Below, piece by piece: positions 33,204 to 42,239 of a stretch of 64,000 nucleotides of DNA. Numbering within the stretch: the first letter of the stretch is position 1; the number at the start of each line of letters is the position of its first letter. Source of the DNA: Bog-756 sp049521915 (lineage in GTDB: Bacteria > Actinomycetota > Acidimicrobiia > Acidimicrobiales > RAAP-2). The position numbers and the translations under genes were made by a program. The notes under the pieces were generated by a model. The model was given only the letters and a program-made list of their open reading frames with translations. It ran no database searches and was not told the origin of the DNA. Location: assembly GCA_049521915.1 (NCBI GenBank), contig JBEKOI010000007.1:3365-67364 (forward strand), written 5' to 3'.

Positions 33204-33935
33204 TCAGAGCTCCATCAGCGCGGGGGCCAGCTGGCGGTAGGCCGCCAGGGGGAACGACTCCAGAGGCGCGATGACCTGGACGCAGACATGGTTGGCGCCA
33301 GCTTCGAGGTGCTGACGTATCCGGCTGGCGATGTCGTCCGCTCCGCCCCAGGCCACCATTCGAGCCGTGCTTGCGTCCTCTTCCAGCACCACGCTGACCT
33401 CGGGGGCCAGCAGCGCACCGCCTCCCAGGAGCTGGCGGGCTCGAACCGTGTGTTCGACCGGTACGAAGTAGGGGTGGGCACCGGCGGCTCGCTCGGCTGC
33501 GAGGTCCAGCATGCGAGGTCCGAGGGCGGCGACGACCCTCCGCTCCCTGGCCACCGGAGGGCCGGCGGCGTCGAGGGCATCGAGATAGTCGACCATGTGA
33601 CGGTACGGGCGGGTGTAGTTCTCGACGATCGCCGCGTGACTGGCTCCGAGCCCGAGGACGAAACGGTTCGGATGCCGCAGCTCGAGGTCCGCCACGGCCT
33701 GAGCCATGGCGTGAGGAGCCGTTGACCAGATGCTCACGATGCCGCTGCACACCATCGCCCGGGTGGTCGCTCCGAGCAGTCGCTCGAAATGCGGTGACAG
33801 CCCCGGTTGGAACCCACCCGAAGACCACAATGCCGAATAGCCGAGTTCTTCCAACTCGGCGGCGACGTCGAATGAAGCCTCGTCGGCGACCCGCCAGCTA
33901 CCGCTCCACCAGACGCCCACTCGCCCGAGGTCCAC
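33204..33935 (-). CDS. LLM-class F420-dependent oxidoreductase
   Basis: A 243-residue TIM-barrel protein of the luciferase-like monooxygenase family, of the F420-type TIGR03620-like group: GRVGVWWSGSWRVADEASFDVAAELEELGYSALWSSGGF at the N-terminus, NRFVLGLGASHAAIVENY, and RVVAALGPRMLDLAAERAAGAHPYFVPVEHT. It would use reduced or oxidised F420 as hydride carrier. GTG 33935 has TAGCGT 6 nt upstream, again a leaderless layout. Substrate unknown. Confidence 0.88.
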   Translation of the reverse strand: MDLGRVGVWWSGSWRVADEASFDVAAELEELGYSALWSSGGFQPGLSPHFERLLGATTRAMVCSGIVSIWSTAPHAMAQAVADLELRHPNRFVLGLGASHAAIVENYTRPYRHMVDYLDALDAAGPPVARERRVVAALGPRMLDLAAERAAGAHPYFVPVEHTVRARQLLGGGALLAPEVSVVLEEDASTARMVAWGGADDIASRIRQHLEAGANHVCVQVIAPLESFPLAAYRQLAPALMEL

Positions 33936-34000
33936 TCGGCCACGCTACCCGAGCGGTCGTCCCGGCACCCGTCCTGGGTGCTGGGTCGATCCGTCCCGCC

Positions 34001-35215
34001 CTACGCCCCTTTGGGCGGACCTTGTGTCCAGAGCAGGGATGCATGGCCACCCGGAGCTATGGCCACAAGCGCGGACCTGTCGGCGTATCCGTTCCCGTAG
34101 AAGGTATCGAGGTAGACGGTCCCGTTCGGGGCCACGGCGATCCCATTGGGCGAAAACCCTGTGACCCCGAGGTAGCTGGTGCGGTAAGTCGTCGGGAAGG
34201 ACACGATCGTCCGCCCTCCTCGAGGAGTGAGCTCCAGGACCTCCAATTCGTCCATGGCCAGCACCGCCCCGTCGGGTGCGGTCACCAGGCCGCCGTCTCC
34301 CCTCGGGTAGGCGGAGCCGACGACGCTCAGCGTGCCCTCGGAATTCACCATGAGAATGGTCTTCGTGTTCGATCCGGCGATATAGAGGTTCCCCGCCTTA
34401 TCGAAGGCCAGTCCATTGGGGCCATCGGCTGAGGCGTCGACCGCCGGACCTCCGACCCCGTAGAGGCCCTCGTCCATGCCATTCGGGTTGCCGACGACCC
34501 GTGTGAAGGCCCCGCCCGTCCCCAAACGCAGGATCTCGTTGCCGGATGCCACATACATCAGCCCGTCGGGTCCGAACGTGACGGCGGAGGGGAGGAGCCC
34601 GGCATCGAGGGCCTGGGTGCCATCGGTCACCCATTCCCCTTGTCCTCCTTGGCCGGACCCAGCGACCGTCGAGATGATCCCTGCGGGCGATACGGCTCGG
34701 ATCCGTCCGTTGCCATAGTCGGCGATGTACAACGTGCCGCCGGGGCCGAATGTGATGCTGGCCGGGTAATTGAGCTCCGCCTTCGTCGCAGGTCCACCGT
34801 CGCCGGAGAACCCGACGGCGCCGTCCCCGGCAACGACCTGGAAGGTCCCGTTGCCAAGTCGTTCGAGGACCTGGTTGCGAATGTTGTCGGCCAGGTAGAG
34901 GTTGCCGTCGGGTCCGAAGGCCAGTGCCCCTGGCCGGCTCGGTTGGATCTCCGTCGCCCGTGGCCCGCTCGTCGTGACTCGATGGGAGGGCGAGGAGTGG
35001 GGGATTCGTCTCGGGACACCCGGACTGCGCCCGGAAAGGGTGACGGCCAGAACAACCACGACGACCAGCACCACGATGACACACGAGGAGGCGAGCCACC
35101 GACGCCGCTGCCTCCGCCGGGCATCCCTGATGACCAGTTCCTCGCCGACACGCGAGGTCGGGCTCTCCGTGAGACCGGACTCGGTCCTGGTCGGAGTGGA
35201 TGGGAGGGCTGGCAT
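34001..35215 (-). CDS. Membrane-anchored NHL-repeat beta-propeller protein
   Basis: A 404-residue protein: a 40-residue cytoplasmic start, one membrane helix (WLASSCVIVVLVVVVVLAVTLSG), then repeated NHL blades (ALAFGPDGNLYLADNIRNQVLERL; SITFGPGGTLYIADYGNGRIRAV; AVTFGPDGLMYVASGNEILRL; GLAFDKAGNLYIAGSNTKTILMV; GIAVAPNGTVYLDTFYGNG). The propeller is predicted outside the cell. ATG 35215 has TAGTAT 6 nt upstream on the same strand. It diverges from a GntR regulator and shares its operator, so expression is probably controlled by it. Ligand unknown. Confidence 0.85.
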   Translation of the reverse strand: MPALPSTPTRTESGLTESPTSRVGEELVIRDARRRQRRRWLASSCVIVVLVVVVVLAVTLSGRSPGVPRRIPHSSPSHRVTTSGPRATEIQPSRPGALAFGPDGNLYLADNIRNQVLERLGNGTFQVVAGDGAVGFSGDGGPATKAELNYPASITFGPGGTLYIADYGNGRIRAVSPAGIISTVAGSGQGGQGEWVTDGTQALDAGLLPSAVTFGPDGLMYVASGNEILRLGTGGAFTRVVGNPNGMDEGLYGVGGPAVDASADGPNGLAFDKAGNLYIAGSNTKTILMVNSEGTLSVVGSAYPRGDGGLVTAPDGAVLAMDELEVLELTPRGGRTIVSFPTTYRTSYLGVTGFSPNGIAVAPNGTVYLDTFYGNGYADRSALVAIAPGGHASLLWTQGPPKGA

Positions 35216-35220
35216 GAGAA

Positions 35221-35241
35221 GATACTAAGTCATCTAGTATC
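35221..35241. promoter_or_regulatory. Palindromic operator containing two divergent -10 elements
   Basis: GATACTA (35221-35227) and TAGTATC (35235-35241) are perfect 7-bp arms with a 7-bp spacer. Each arm reads TAGTAT outward on its own strand: 6 nt before ATG 35215 of the NHL gene and 9 nt before ATG 35250 of the GntR gene. A dimer bound to the palindrome would shut both leaderless promoters together. Confidence 0.7.
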
Positions 35242-35249
35242 ATCTGTCC

Positions 35250-35591
35250 ATGGCACTGAACCCTGAAAGCCCGCTTCCTCTCTACCTGCAAGTGGCGGCC
35301 GAGCTCCGTCGGGACATCGCCGAAGGTGAAGCCAGGCCGGGGGAGCGCCTCCCACCGGCACGCGACATGGCCGCCGTCCTCGGCGTCAACCAGAACACCA
35401 TGTTCCGGGCCCTGCGCCAATTGCGTGATGAGGGCCTGTTGGAGTTCCGGCGGGGACGGGGCATCTCGGTCGCCGGCGATGCTCCAGGCCTCAGCGAGGT
35501 GGTCACCCGCTGTCGTGAGCTGCTCGGCTTTTCGAGTCGGTACGGCTATCGCAAAGAAGAGGTCATCCGCATCATCGAAGGCCTCTCCTGA
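35250..35591 (+). CDS. GntR-family regulator, YtrA type
   Basis: A 113-residue regulator with the GntR winged helix (PLYLQVAAELRRDIAEGEARPGERLPPARDMAAVLGVNQNTMFRALRQLRDEGLLEFRRGRGISVAG) and only a short helical tail for dimerisation, as in the YtrA subfamily. YtrA-type proteins usually autoregulate and repress adjacent transport genes. Here the only divergent neighbour is the NHL-propeller membrane protein. ATG 35250 is fixed by the operator palindrome just upstream. Confidence 0.9.
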   Translation: MALNPESPLPLYLQVAAELRRDIAEGEARPGERLPPARDMAAVLGVNQNTMFRALRQLRDEGLLEFRRGRGISVAGDAPGLSEVVTRCRELLGFSSRYGYRKEEVIRIIEGLS

Positions 35592-35682
35592 AGGCAGGTT
35601 GCGAAAGTCGGCGTGAGCCGGGGAAGGTAGTGGCGACTGCCGTCATCCCGGTGCGTCGTTCGGCGCTTGCCGCGCAGCCCTC

Positions 35683-36465
35683 TCAGGAGAAGGCTTCGAT
35701 CAGGCCCTGAAGCATCCCTCCATCGACCAGGACATCGATGCCGGAGATGAAGGCGGCGTCCTCGGAGATCAGGAAGGCGACGACCGCGGCGACCTCCTCG
35801 GACCGGCCCAGGCGCCCAAGAGGTGTCTTCTCCAGCATGACCTTCATGATCGGCTGCTGCTCCGCTTCCTGGCGACCCATGGGCGTATCGATGAGACCTG
35901 GCGCCAGGGAGTTGACCCGACCGCCACGCCGGCCCCAGGCCACGGCCGCCCTGGCCGCCACGGCGATCACACCGCGCTTGGCCCACGCGTAGGCCATGCC
36001 GCTGTCGTCGAACCGTTCAGCCGCCACGTCGAGGAAACCCGGAGCGCGGGGCTCCGATACGAGTTTCTGGAGCTCGGCATCGACGCCCCGGAGGGCCACC
36101 TGGTACGCCGAGCTGGAAGAGAAGCACACGGCGGCCGTGCCCGGTTCGACCAGTGCCTCGAAGCTGTCGAGGAGCAGTGCCGTGCCCATGAGGTCGACCT
36201 CCAGGACGCGTCGCGCATCGGCCATGGTCGGCGACACGCCGGCAGCATGGACGAGCGCACGGAACGAGCCGAGCTCCCGCACCCTTTCCACGAGGCCGGC
36301 CACGCCGGCCGGGTCGGAGATGTCACAGGCCACCCCTACCGTTCCCTCGATCTGTGGCGCCTCGAGGTCGACGGCCACGAGGTGATCCTTCGTGGTGCCG
36401 CCGAGCCGCTCGACGCTGAGCCGGCCCATGCCGCTGGCCGCCCCTGTGATGACCGTGACCGTCAT
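35683..36465 (-). CDS. Short-chain dehydrogenase/reductase
   Basis: A 260-residue Rossmann-fold oxidoreductase. TGAASGMG binds NAD(P); the active-site Ser is in FSSSSAYQ and the Tyr/Lys pair in AYAWAKRG; RVNSLAPGLIDTPMG follows, and the C-terminus AFISGIDVLVDGGM is standard. Resembles 3-alpha-hydroxysteroid dehydrogenase-like SDRs. ATG 36465 is preferred (GGAGAG 6 nt upstream) over GTG 36477. Substrate unknown. Confidence 0.9.
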   Translation of the reverse strand: MTVTVITGAASGMGRLSVERLGGTTKDHLVAVDLEAPQIEGTVGVACDISDPAGVAGLVERVRELGSFRALVHAAGVSPTMADARRVLEVDLMGTALLLDSFEALVEPGTAAVCFSSSSAYQVALRGVDAELQKLVSEPRAPGFLDVAAERFDDSGMAYAWAKRGVIAVAARAAVAWGRRGGRVNSLAPGLIDTPMGRQEAEQQPIMKVMLEKTPLGRLGRSEEVAAVVAFLISEDAAFISGIDVLVDGGMLQGLIEAFS

Positions 36466-36565
36466 CGTTCTCTCCACGTCGTCGTCCGGAACACCGTGCC
36501 ACGGTCACCTCGAGGATGTGGGGTGCCACTGGCCGGGGGATGGCTCGAGGGCCTCGGCACTACGC

Positions 36566-37474
36566 TCAAGCCCTCAGTCCGGCAAAGATCGGCGTCGCCG
36601 CCAGGTACCCGGTTCCGAGGAGCTCGATGTCGGGTGCACGCTCCTCGAAGGCCCGACGGATCGGCCCGAGGTCAGGGGGAGAGGAGAACCCGGGGAGCCA
36701 ATTGTCGTGGTGACAGGGCACGACACGGCGCGCCCCGAGCATCTTGGCTTCGTCCACGACGAATCCGGCCAGCGATCCCTGCATCGGGTCCCCGTCGACA
36801 TTGGCCCGCCCGGCGGCGGCGAGGATGGCGACGTCCGGGGTGAGACGCCCGAGTATGCCGCCCCACCGGCCGGAGGTGTCCTGGAACAGCACCGATCCTT
36901 CAGGGGTCTCGAAGAGGTAGATGAACGCTCCGCCATCACCACGGTCGCTGTGACCCGGCGCGGCGGCCAGCAGATGCTCGATGGCCACCACGTCCAGTGA
37001 AGTGGTCAAGCGGGCCACCAGTTCCTTCATGCGCACGGCCTGCTCCTGCCAGGTGACCCCGAGGTCGCCGAGGCACACCTCGCCGGCGCCGACGGCGTGG
37101 GTGCCGGTCCACAGGCAGGAGTGCAGGCTCGGGTAGACGGACACGACCACTCCCGCGCCCAGGTCGATCCGTTCGCCGCCCGCCACACAGAGCATGCGAT
37201 CGAGAGGGACACCCGCCTGCTCGAGGAGGCGCACCGTCTCGTAGCTGCCGATCAGCCGGGCCCGGGTGCGGGCCATGATGCGTTCTGCACCCCAGAGGTG
37301 GTCGAAGTGGGAATGCCCGATGACGATCCAGTCACAGTCGTCGATGTCCTCCGCCGTGAGCCCGGAGCCCTCTGCGTTCGGGGCCCGGTCGATGTAGGCG
37401 TCGAGGAACACGGTGAGGCCTGCGGTCCGGAGGCGGAAGGTCGCGCATCCATACCAGTCGAGGGTTGATGTCAT
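36566..37474 (-). CDS. MBL-fold metallohydrolase
   Basis: A 302-residue metallo-beta-lactamase-fold protein. The metal-binding motif is HSHFDH; further His ligands are likely in SLHSCLWTG, VAIEHLLAAAPGHSDRGDGG and VVPCHHDNWLPG. The family has hydrolases of many kinds (lactonases, phosphodiesterases, nucleases). ATG 37474 is preceded by GGAGGCGC. It ends 88 bp upstream of the SDR start on the same strand, so the two may form a unit. Confidence 0.85.
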   Translation of the reverse strand: MTSTLDWYGCATFRLRTAGLTVFLDAYIDRAPNAEGSGLTAEDIDDCDWIVIGHSHFDHLWGAERIMARTRARLIGSYETVRLLEQAGVPLDRMLCVAGGERIDLGAGVVVSVYPSLHSCLWTGTHAVGAGEVCLGDLGVTWQEQAVRMKELVARLTTSLDVVAIEHLLAAAPGHSDRGDGGAFIYLFETPEGSVLFQDTSGRWGGILGRLTPDVAILAAAGRANVDGDPMQGSLAGFVVDEAKMLGARRVVPCHHDNWLPGFSSPPDLGPIRRAFEERAPDIELLGTGYLAATPIFAGLRA

Positions 37475-37524
37475 CCAGCGCCTCCAGTCAGGGTGCCACC
37501 GCTCAGTCGGACCTTAGGCCATCC

Positions 37525-40500
37525 TCAGCGGATCGTTCCCTCCGAACGTGGACGATCCGGATCCGCCCTCAGCCGCCTCCACGTCACGAGCAGGACGAGG
37601 CCGGCGACGATGGTCGCCAGGGTGCTCAGCGCCAGTCCGATCAGCGCCAGCTTCGGACGATAGACGAAGGTCACCATGGACCGCCCAGCCGGAACGGCGA
37701 CCGTCTGCAGGATGCCGGACCTCCCGACCGGAAGGTGGGTCGTCGGCCCGATCGGCTTCCCGGCGCCGTCGACCGGGGTCAGTGTGGCCGACCAGCCGCG
37801 CAGATAGGACTCGCTCCGGATCATCCGTGCACTCCTGGTCGCGTCGACCAGGTAGCTGTCGGTTCCCCACGGTGTCGTGCTGGTGCGTGTGACAGCGCCG
37901 AAGGGACCCGCGGCGTCCGCACCTGCTTTCGGTGCGGGTGGACCCTTGTCGGCGGGGTCGGCACGGGGTGCGGTGAGCCAGGCCCACCCCTGCGATGCCG
38001 TGTTCTTGAAGACGGCGAAGGGTCCGATCATCATCGCGTAGCGCCAACGGGGCGACTGCACCTGGTTCTGGAGTACCCCCTTCAGATCGACCAGGCCGAA
38101 GTCGGCCGTATCCAGCCGGGGCGCGTCCAGCGTCACCGCCGCCTTTCCCGGGTTCCGCACCACGATGCCGGCCACCGGGGTGGCCGAGGGAAGGCTGACA
38201 GAGCGGACTCCGCTGCCCCCGGTGCCGCGTGGGGCGGTCGAACCGTCGGCCAGCCACCGGATCGAACCGCCCACGGTCACCACCCCGATCTCGAGTGCGC
38301 TCAAGCGTTCCATCGTCGCCGGAGCGGCCTGGTGGGAGGAGATCAACAGGATGGCCCGGAGGTCGGCGGTTCCGCCGGTGAACCAGGTGTGCGTACTCCC
38401 GGGACTCACGTCGACCCGCTGATCGCCCCCGGGGGCCACCGGTTGCTCAGTGTCCGGCCTCGGCACCGGGAGCCTCGATCGGGCCGGGTCAACGGGGCTC
38501 ATGAAGTAGCTCGGGAGGGACAGGAGGACGCCCAGGTTGAGCTGGTCCACCACAGGGGTGCTGAACACCCCCGGGGCCAGTTCGTCCTGGCCGTGGGCTC
38601 CGGTTGCTTCGAAGTAGCTCTTGGCCACCAGCGCGGTGTAGTCCTCGACGGTGGGAAGTCTGCGCAGGACGTTGAGGTCGTCGTGACCGAGACTCAGGAG
38701 CTGGTCGTAGTCGTAGAGGTCGGGGTCGTACACGGCGAACCGGCTTCCGGTTCCTGTCACCGCCGCCAGCTGAGTGGCCAGGGCGCCGCTCTGGGTCACC
38801 ACGGTCGGAGGTACCGGCGGTCGGAGCACGAAGAGGTTGAAGACCAAGAGGTCGGCGACCATCACCACCGCGGTCAGGCGTGCTGTTCGTGCCGCGGTCA
38901 GCCGGTGTCCGTACCGGGCCAGCCCGCCGATGGCGACAGCGAAGATCGCAGCCAAGGTGGCCAGGACGGCCGGGGTGATCAGGTCACCCCGACTGACACG
39001 GAACTGGTCGCCGATGAACCGGGGCAACCCGTCGGCCAGCCACGGTGTGACCGACGCCCACTCGGCCACGGCCAACAGCACGACGAGGCCGATGGGCAGG
39101 GCGACGGCGAGCCGTTCGTAGCGGGTCCGCGGCCGATGACCCGGTGAAGGGGCTCTGGGGCCACCTGCGGCGCCGTCCCCGTCGACGGCCGGAACGCGGT
39201 CTGCGCCACCGTCGCCGCGTCGTAGGAGGGCCAGATCCACCCACCACGACAGGAGGACCACCAGAGCGACGTCCACGATGAGCAGGTTCCGGTTCAACAA
39301 TCGCTGCTGGTTCAGGAACGGGATCAGGTACTCGAGCCGGCCGACGGGGGTGTGCCCGCCCCACGCCAGGAGAAGTCCGAGTGCGAGCACCACGTACCAC
39401 ACCCGCCACAGCCGGGCGCTCTCATGTCGCCGCCAGCGGCGGCCCAACAGTGCGAACGCGGCGATGACCCCGATCACACCGACGTACCCCGCCATCTCGG
39501 GGAAGGTGAAGGGACCGAACCAGAAGCTGGGATGCTGCAGGTTGGTGCCCATGAGGAACGGTGAGAACAGCAAGGTGGTGAGTCGGATGGGCCAGGATCC
39601 CGATGTGAAGAAGGCGTAGTTGGGCACCGCCCGCTGGGACAAGTGGGAGAACGCCCATCCGGGCAGCCACTGCGCGGCACCCAGCATCAGGGCACCGACC
39701 ATGCCGGCGGCAATGGCCGTCAGATACGGGACCCGCCGGCCCTTCGGCAGTCGCCGAAGGAGCCAGACGGCGTAGATGACAGCCAGGACGCCTCCGTCCA
39801 TGAAGGCCTCGGGTGCCCCGGCCAGGATGGAGAGGCCGAAGGACACGGCGAGGAGGGCGGTGAACCGGATCCGCTGCAGCCGGGCTGTTCGCAGCGGTCC
39901 CCCTCCTCCCCCTGCCGTCGCACCGAGGTCCCGGGCGAGGCCGATGTCCAGGGACGTGGCGAACATGCCGTCCAGGGCGAGAAGGACCCAGGGCAACCAT
40001 GCCGCCCCCTGGATCAGATCGATGTGGACGAACTGTGCACTCATGAAGCCGCCGAGCATGAAGGTCGCCGCTCCCAGGGTGGAGGCCCGCTTGGACAGGG
40101 TCTGTCGCCGGAGGAAGACGAACATCCCGAACAGTGCCACCTCGTAGACGAGGATGACATTGACGACCCAGGCACCTTGGGCCGGGAGCACGGCGAAGAG
40201 CCACGTGCCCGGATAGGCCGCACCCGCGTTGAACCCGCCGAGCAACGCCGTCCCGCCGGCCACGTACGGATTCCACAGCGGAAGCTGGCCGTGGCGGAGA
40301 TCCACGCCGACCAATGCCCGGAGCGGGAAGTTCTGGATGAGGTTGTCCGCCTCCATGAGGACGTGACCCGAGGCCGCGAATCCTCCGAACACCAGAATCG
40401 GCAGTGCGGCTACGACCAGGAGTCCGGGGTGGGCCCGGATCCAGTGTCTACGCGGGACGGCTGGAGCCGTGAGGGGGGCACGAACCAGGCTGTCGGGTCG

Positions 40501-40557
40501 AGGGGGATCGGCGCCGAGCTCCTCGACGGTCCTGTCGGCAAGATCTCGAACTGTCAT
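37525..40557 (-). CDS. Giant YfhO-family membrane protein, probable glycosyltransferase-like
   Basis: A 1010-residue protein with about twelve N-terminal membrane helices (PGLLVVAALPILVFGGFAAS; NVILVYEVALFGMFVFLRR; ...), a large soluble extracytoplasmic region around residues 560-960, and one C-terminal helix (LALIGLALSTLATIVAGLVLLVTW). WNPYVAGGTALLGGFNAGAAYPG after the first helix is the YfhO/GT-C first-loop signature. YfhO glycosylates teichoic acids in Firmicutes; here the target is more likely an arabinan, mannan or other actinobacterial envelope glycan. Adjacent to three other GT-C genes. Confidence 0.85.
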   Translation of the reverse strand: MTVRDLADRTVEELGADPPRPDSLVRAPLTAPAVPRRHWIRAHPGLLVVAALPILVFGGFAASGHVLMEADNLIQNFPLRALVGVDLRHGQLPLWNPYVAGGTALLGGFNAGAAYPGTWLFAVLPAQGAWVVNVILVYEVALFGMFVFLRRQTLSKRASTLGAATFMLGGFMSAQFVHIDLIQGAAWLPWVLLALDGMFATSLDIGLARDLGATAGGGGGPLRTARLQRIRFTALLAVSFGLSILAGAPEAFMDGGVLAVIYAVWLLRRLPKGRRVPYLTAIAAGMVGALMLGAAQWLPGWAFSHLSQRAVPNYAFFTSGSWPIRLTTLLFSPFLMGTNLQHPSFWFGPFTFPEMAGYVGVIGVIAAFALLGRRWRRHESARLWRVWYVVLALGLLLAWGGHTPVGRLEYLIPFLNQQRLLNRNLLIVDVALVVLLSWWVDLALLRRGDGGADRVPAVDGDGAAGGPRAPSPGHRPRTRYERLAVALPIGLVVLLAVAEWASVTPWLADGLPRFIGDQFRVSRGDLITPAVLATLAAIFAVAIGGLARYGHRLTAARTARLTAVVMVADLLVFNLFVLRPPVPPTVVTQSGALATQLAAVTGTGSRFAVYDPDLYDYDQLLSLGHDDLNVLRRLPTVEDYTALVAKSYFEATGAHGQDELAPGVFSTPVVDQLNLGVLLSLPSYFMSPVDPARSRLPVPRPDTEQPVAPGGDQRVDVSPGSTHTWFTGGTADLRAILLISSHQAAPATMERLSALEIGVVTVGGSIRWLADGSTAPRGTGGSGVRSVSLPSATPVAGIVVRNPGKAAVTLDAPRLDTADFGLVDLKGVLQNQVQSPRWRYAMMIGPFAVFKNTASQGWAWLTAPRADPADKGPPAPKAGADAAGPFGAVTRTSTTPWGTDSYLVDATRSARMIRSESYLRGWSATLTPVDGAGKPIGPTTHLPVGRSGILQTVAVPAGRSMVTFVYRPKLALIGLALSTLATIVAGLVLLVTWRRLRADPDRPRSEGTIR

Positions 40558-40871
40558 CGGGACAGATGGTGGCGGATCCGGTTCGACCAGCTCATCTCGA
40601 CCAAGTCATCCTCGTCAATTCGTTGCCAACGGAATCGCCGGGACGGCGCGCCTGCGCACCGGGGGAATGGACGGTGCGCTCCTCGGGTGCGGCGGCCATC
40701 CGGGCGGCCGGCAAGTCTTGTGCCTCCGAGGATGGCTGCCCAGGCTTGGAAGATCCTTGCGTCGGCCTGTGTGATCCCTGAGAAGCTCGACCAGGCCACG
40801 GCGGCGTCGTCATGCGCCACTCGTCATGGCGGCGTGGGGCACCGATGGGCGCGGTCTACCATCGGACCCTG

Positions 40872-42167
40872 ATGTCCCCGGCGCCCGTACCCCAGGTACC
40901 CCCACCGCAGACCCGGGGGGACCCGGCCTGGTGGAACCTGACCCTGTGGGCGGTGGGTTCGGTGTCGGCCGCTCTGGCCTCGGCCGGCGCCATCGGTTTG
41001 GCCGTGAACCGCCTCCAGCTGGACATGGCCGTCTATCTGTTGGGTGGGAGAAACCTCGTCAACGGCCAGCTCTACCTCGTCGGGCTTCCCCATCCGCCCC
41101 ATCTGCCTTTCACGTACCCACCGTTCGCCGCACTCGTGTTCGCCCCGTTGTCGGCCCTGCCCGAGAGCTGGGCCCAGGTGATCTGGGCCGTGATCAACGT
41201 GGTCGGCCTGTTCGCGCTGGTGCTGCTTTCGCTGCGGGCCGCCCTTCCCACGCTCGGACGTCACCGACTGGTGCAGTGGTCGCTGGTCCTGATGGGCCCG
41301 GCCTACGTCATGGAGCCGGTCCGGCTGACGTTGAGCTTCGGCCAGGTCAACATCGTGTTGGCCGCCATGGTGCTGGGCGATCTCACGGCCCAGTGGCACC
41401 TCGGCAGGCGGACCCTGCCCCGTGGTGTGCTGGTCGGCATTGCGGCTTCCATCAAGTTGGTGCCGTTGGTCTTCGTGCCCTACCTCTTTGTCACCCGGCA
41501 GACGCGCGCCGCCTGGGTGGCGCTTTGCACCTTCGTGGCGTGCTCGGTGCTGACCGCATGCACTGACCCGGCGGCCTCGTGGTCCTACTGGACGAAGTAC
41601 GCCACCGACGCCCAGCGGGTGGGCGGCGTCTTCTACATCAGCAACCAGAGCCTGAGGGCGGTCGCCGATCGACTCGACCACCAGGTGGTGTCGACCGGTC
41701 TGATCACCGGAGCCAGTTTGGTCGTCGTCGTCGTCGGTGTCGCCCTGGCCGCCTGGGCCTACCGGTCATCCTCGCCCTTCCTCGGGGTGCTCGTCTGCGC
41801 CACCACCGGGCTGCTGGCCTCCCCGATCAGCTGGGCTCACCACCTGGTCTGGGTGGTGCCGATCCTCATCTGGTTGGCCTGTGCGCCCGACCGACCCCGC
41901 GGCGGTCCCGTCTGGGCGGTGGCCGGGGCCGCTCTCTTCTACTGGGCCCCGATCTGGAAGGTGCCGAACGGCGCCAACCAGGAGCTGTCGGAGCACGGGT
42001 GGCAGTTGCTCGAGGGGAACTCCTTCTTCTTTGCCATCGTGGTCTTCATGGTGGGCGTGGCGGTGATGCTGTGGATGCGACGCACCGTGGCTCCCCCTGC
42101 CCGGGCGACGGGCTCTGAGTTGGATGTCGCCGACGTGCAGTCAACGGCCGGAGTGGCGGAGGAGTAG
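40872..42167 (+). CDS. GT87-type polyprenol-phosphate sugar transferase
   Basis: A 431-residue integral membrane protein with about ten helices, DUF2029/GT87 family (PimE-like). LDMAVYLLGGRNLVNGQLYLVG...LPFTYPPFAALVFAPLSALP is the family loop with the catalytic Asp near the first extracytoplasmic loop, and WAHHLVWVVPILIWL is the second hallmark. It uses polyprenyl-phosphate mannose or a related donor outside the membrane. ATG 40872 is preferred: TACCAT lies 9 nt before; the frame opens at 40812. Confidence 0.87.
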   Translation: MSPAPVPQVPPPQTRGDPAWWNLTLWAVGSVSAALASAGAIGLAVNRLQLDMAVYLLGGRNLVNGQLYLVGLPHPPHLPFTYPPFAALVFAPLSALPESWAQVIWAVINVVGLFALVLLSLRAALPTLGRHRLVQWSLVLMGPAYVMEPVRLTLSFGQVNIVLAAMVLGDLTAQWHLGRRTLPRGVLVGIAASIKLVPLVFVPYLFVTRQTRAAWVALCTFVACSVLTACTDPAASWSYWTKYATDAQRVGGVFYISNQSLRAVADRLDHQVVSTGLITGASLVVVVVGVALAAWAYRSSSPFLGVLVCATTGLLASPISWAHHLVWVVPILIWLACAPDRPRGGPVWAVAGAALFYWAPIWKVPNGANQELSEHGWQLLEGNSFFFAIVVFMVGVAVMLWMRRTVAPPARATGSELDVADVQSTAGVAEE

Positions 42168-42239
42168 CGGCAGAGTGGCGGACAGCGGCGGACAGCGGCG
42201 GACAGCGGGACGGTCGAGTCCGGTCGCCGCCGACGACGA

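Noticed and set aside
37465..39147. 560-codon plus-strand frame
   Set aside because: Antisense shadow of the YfhO-like gene.
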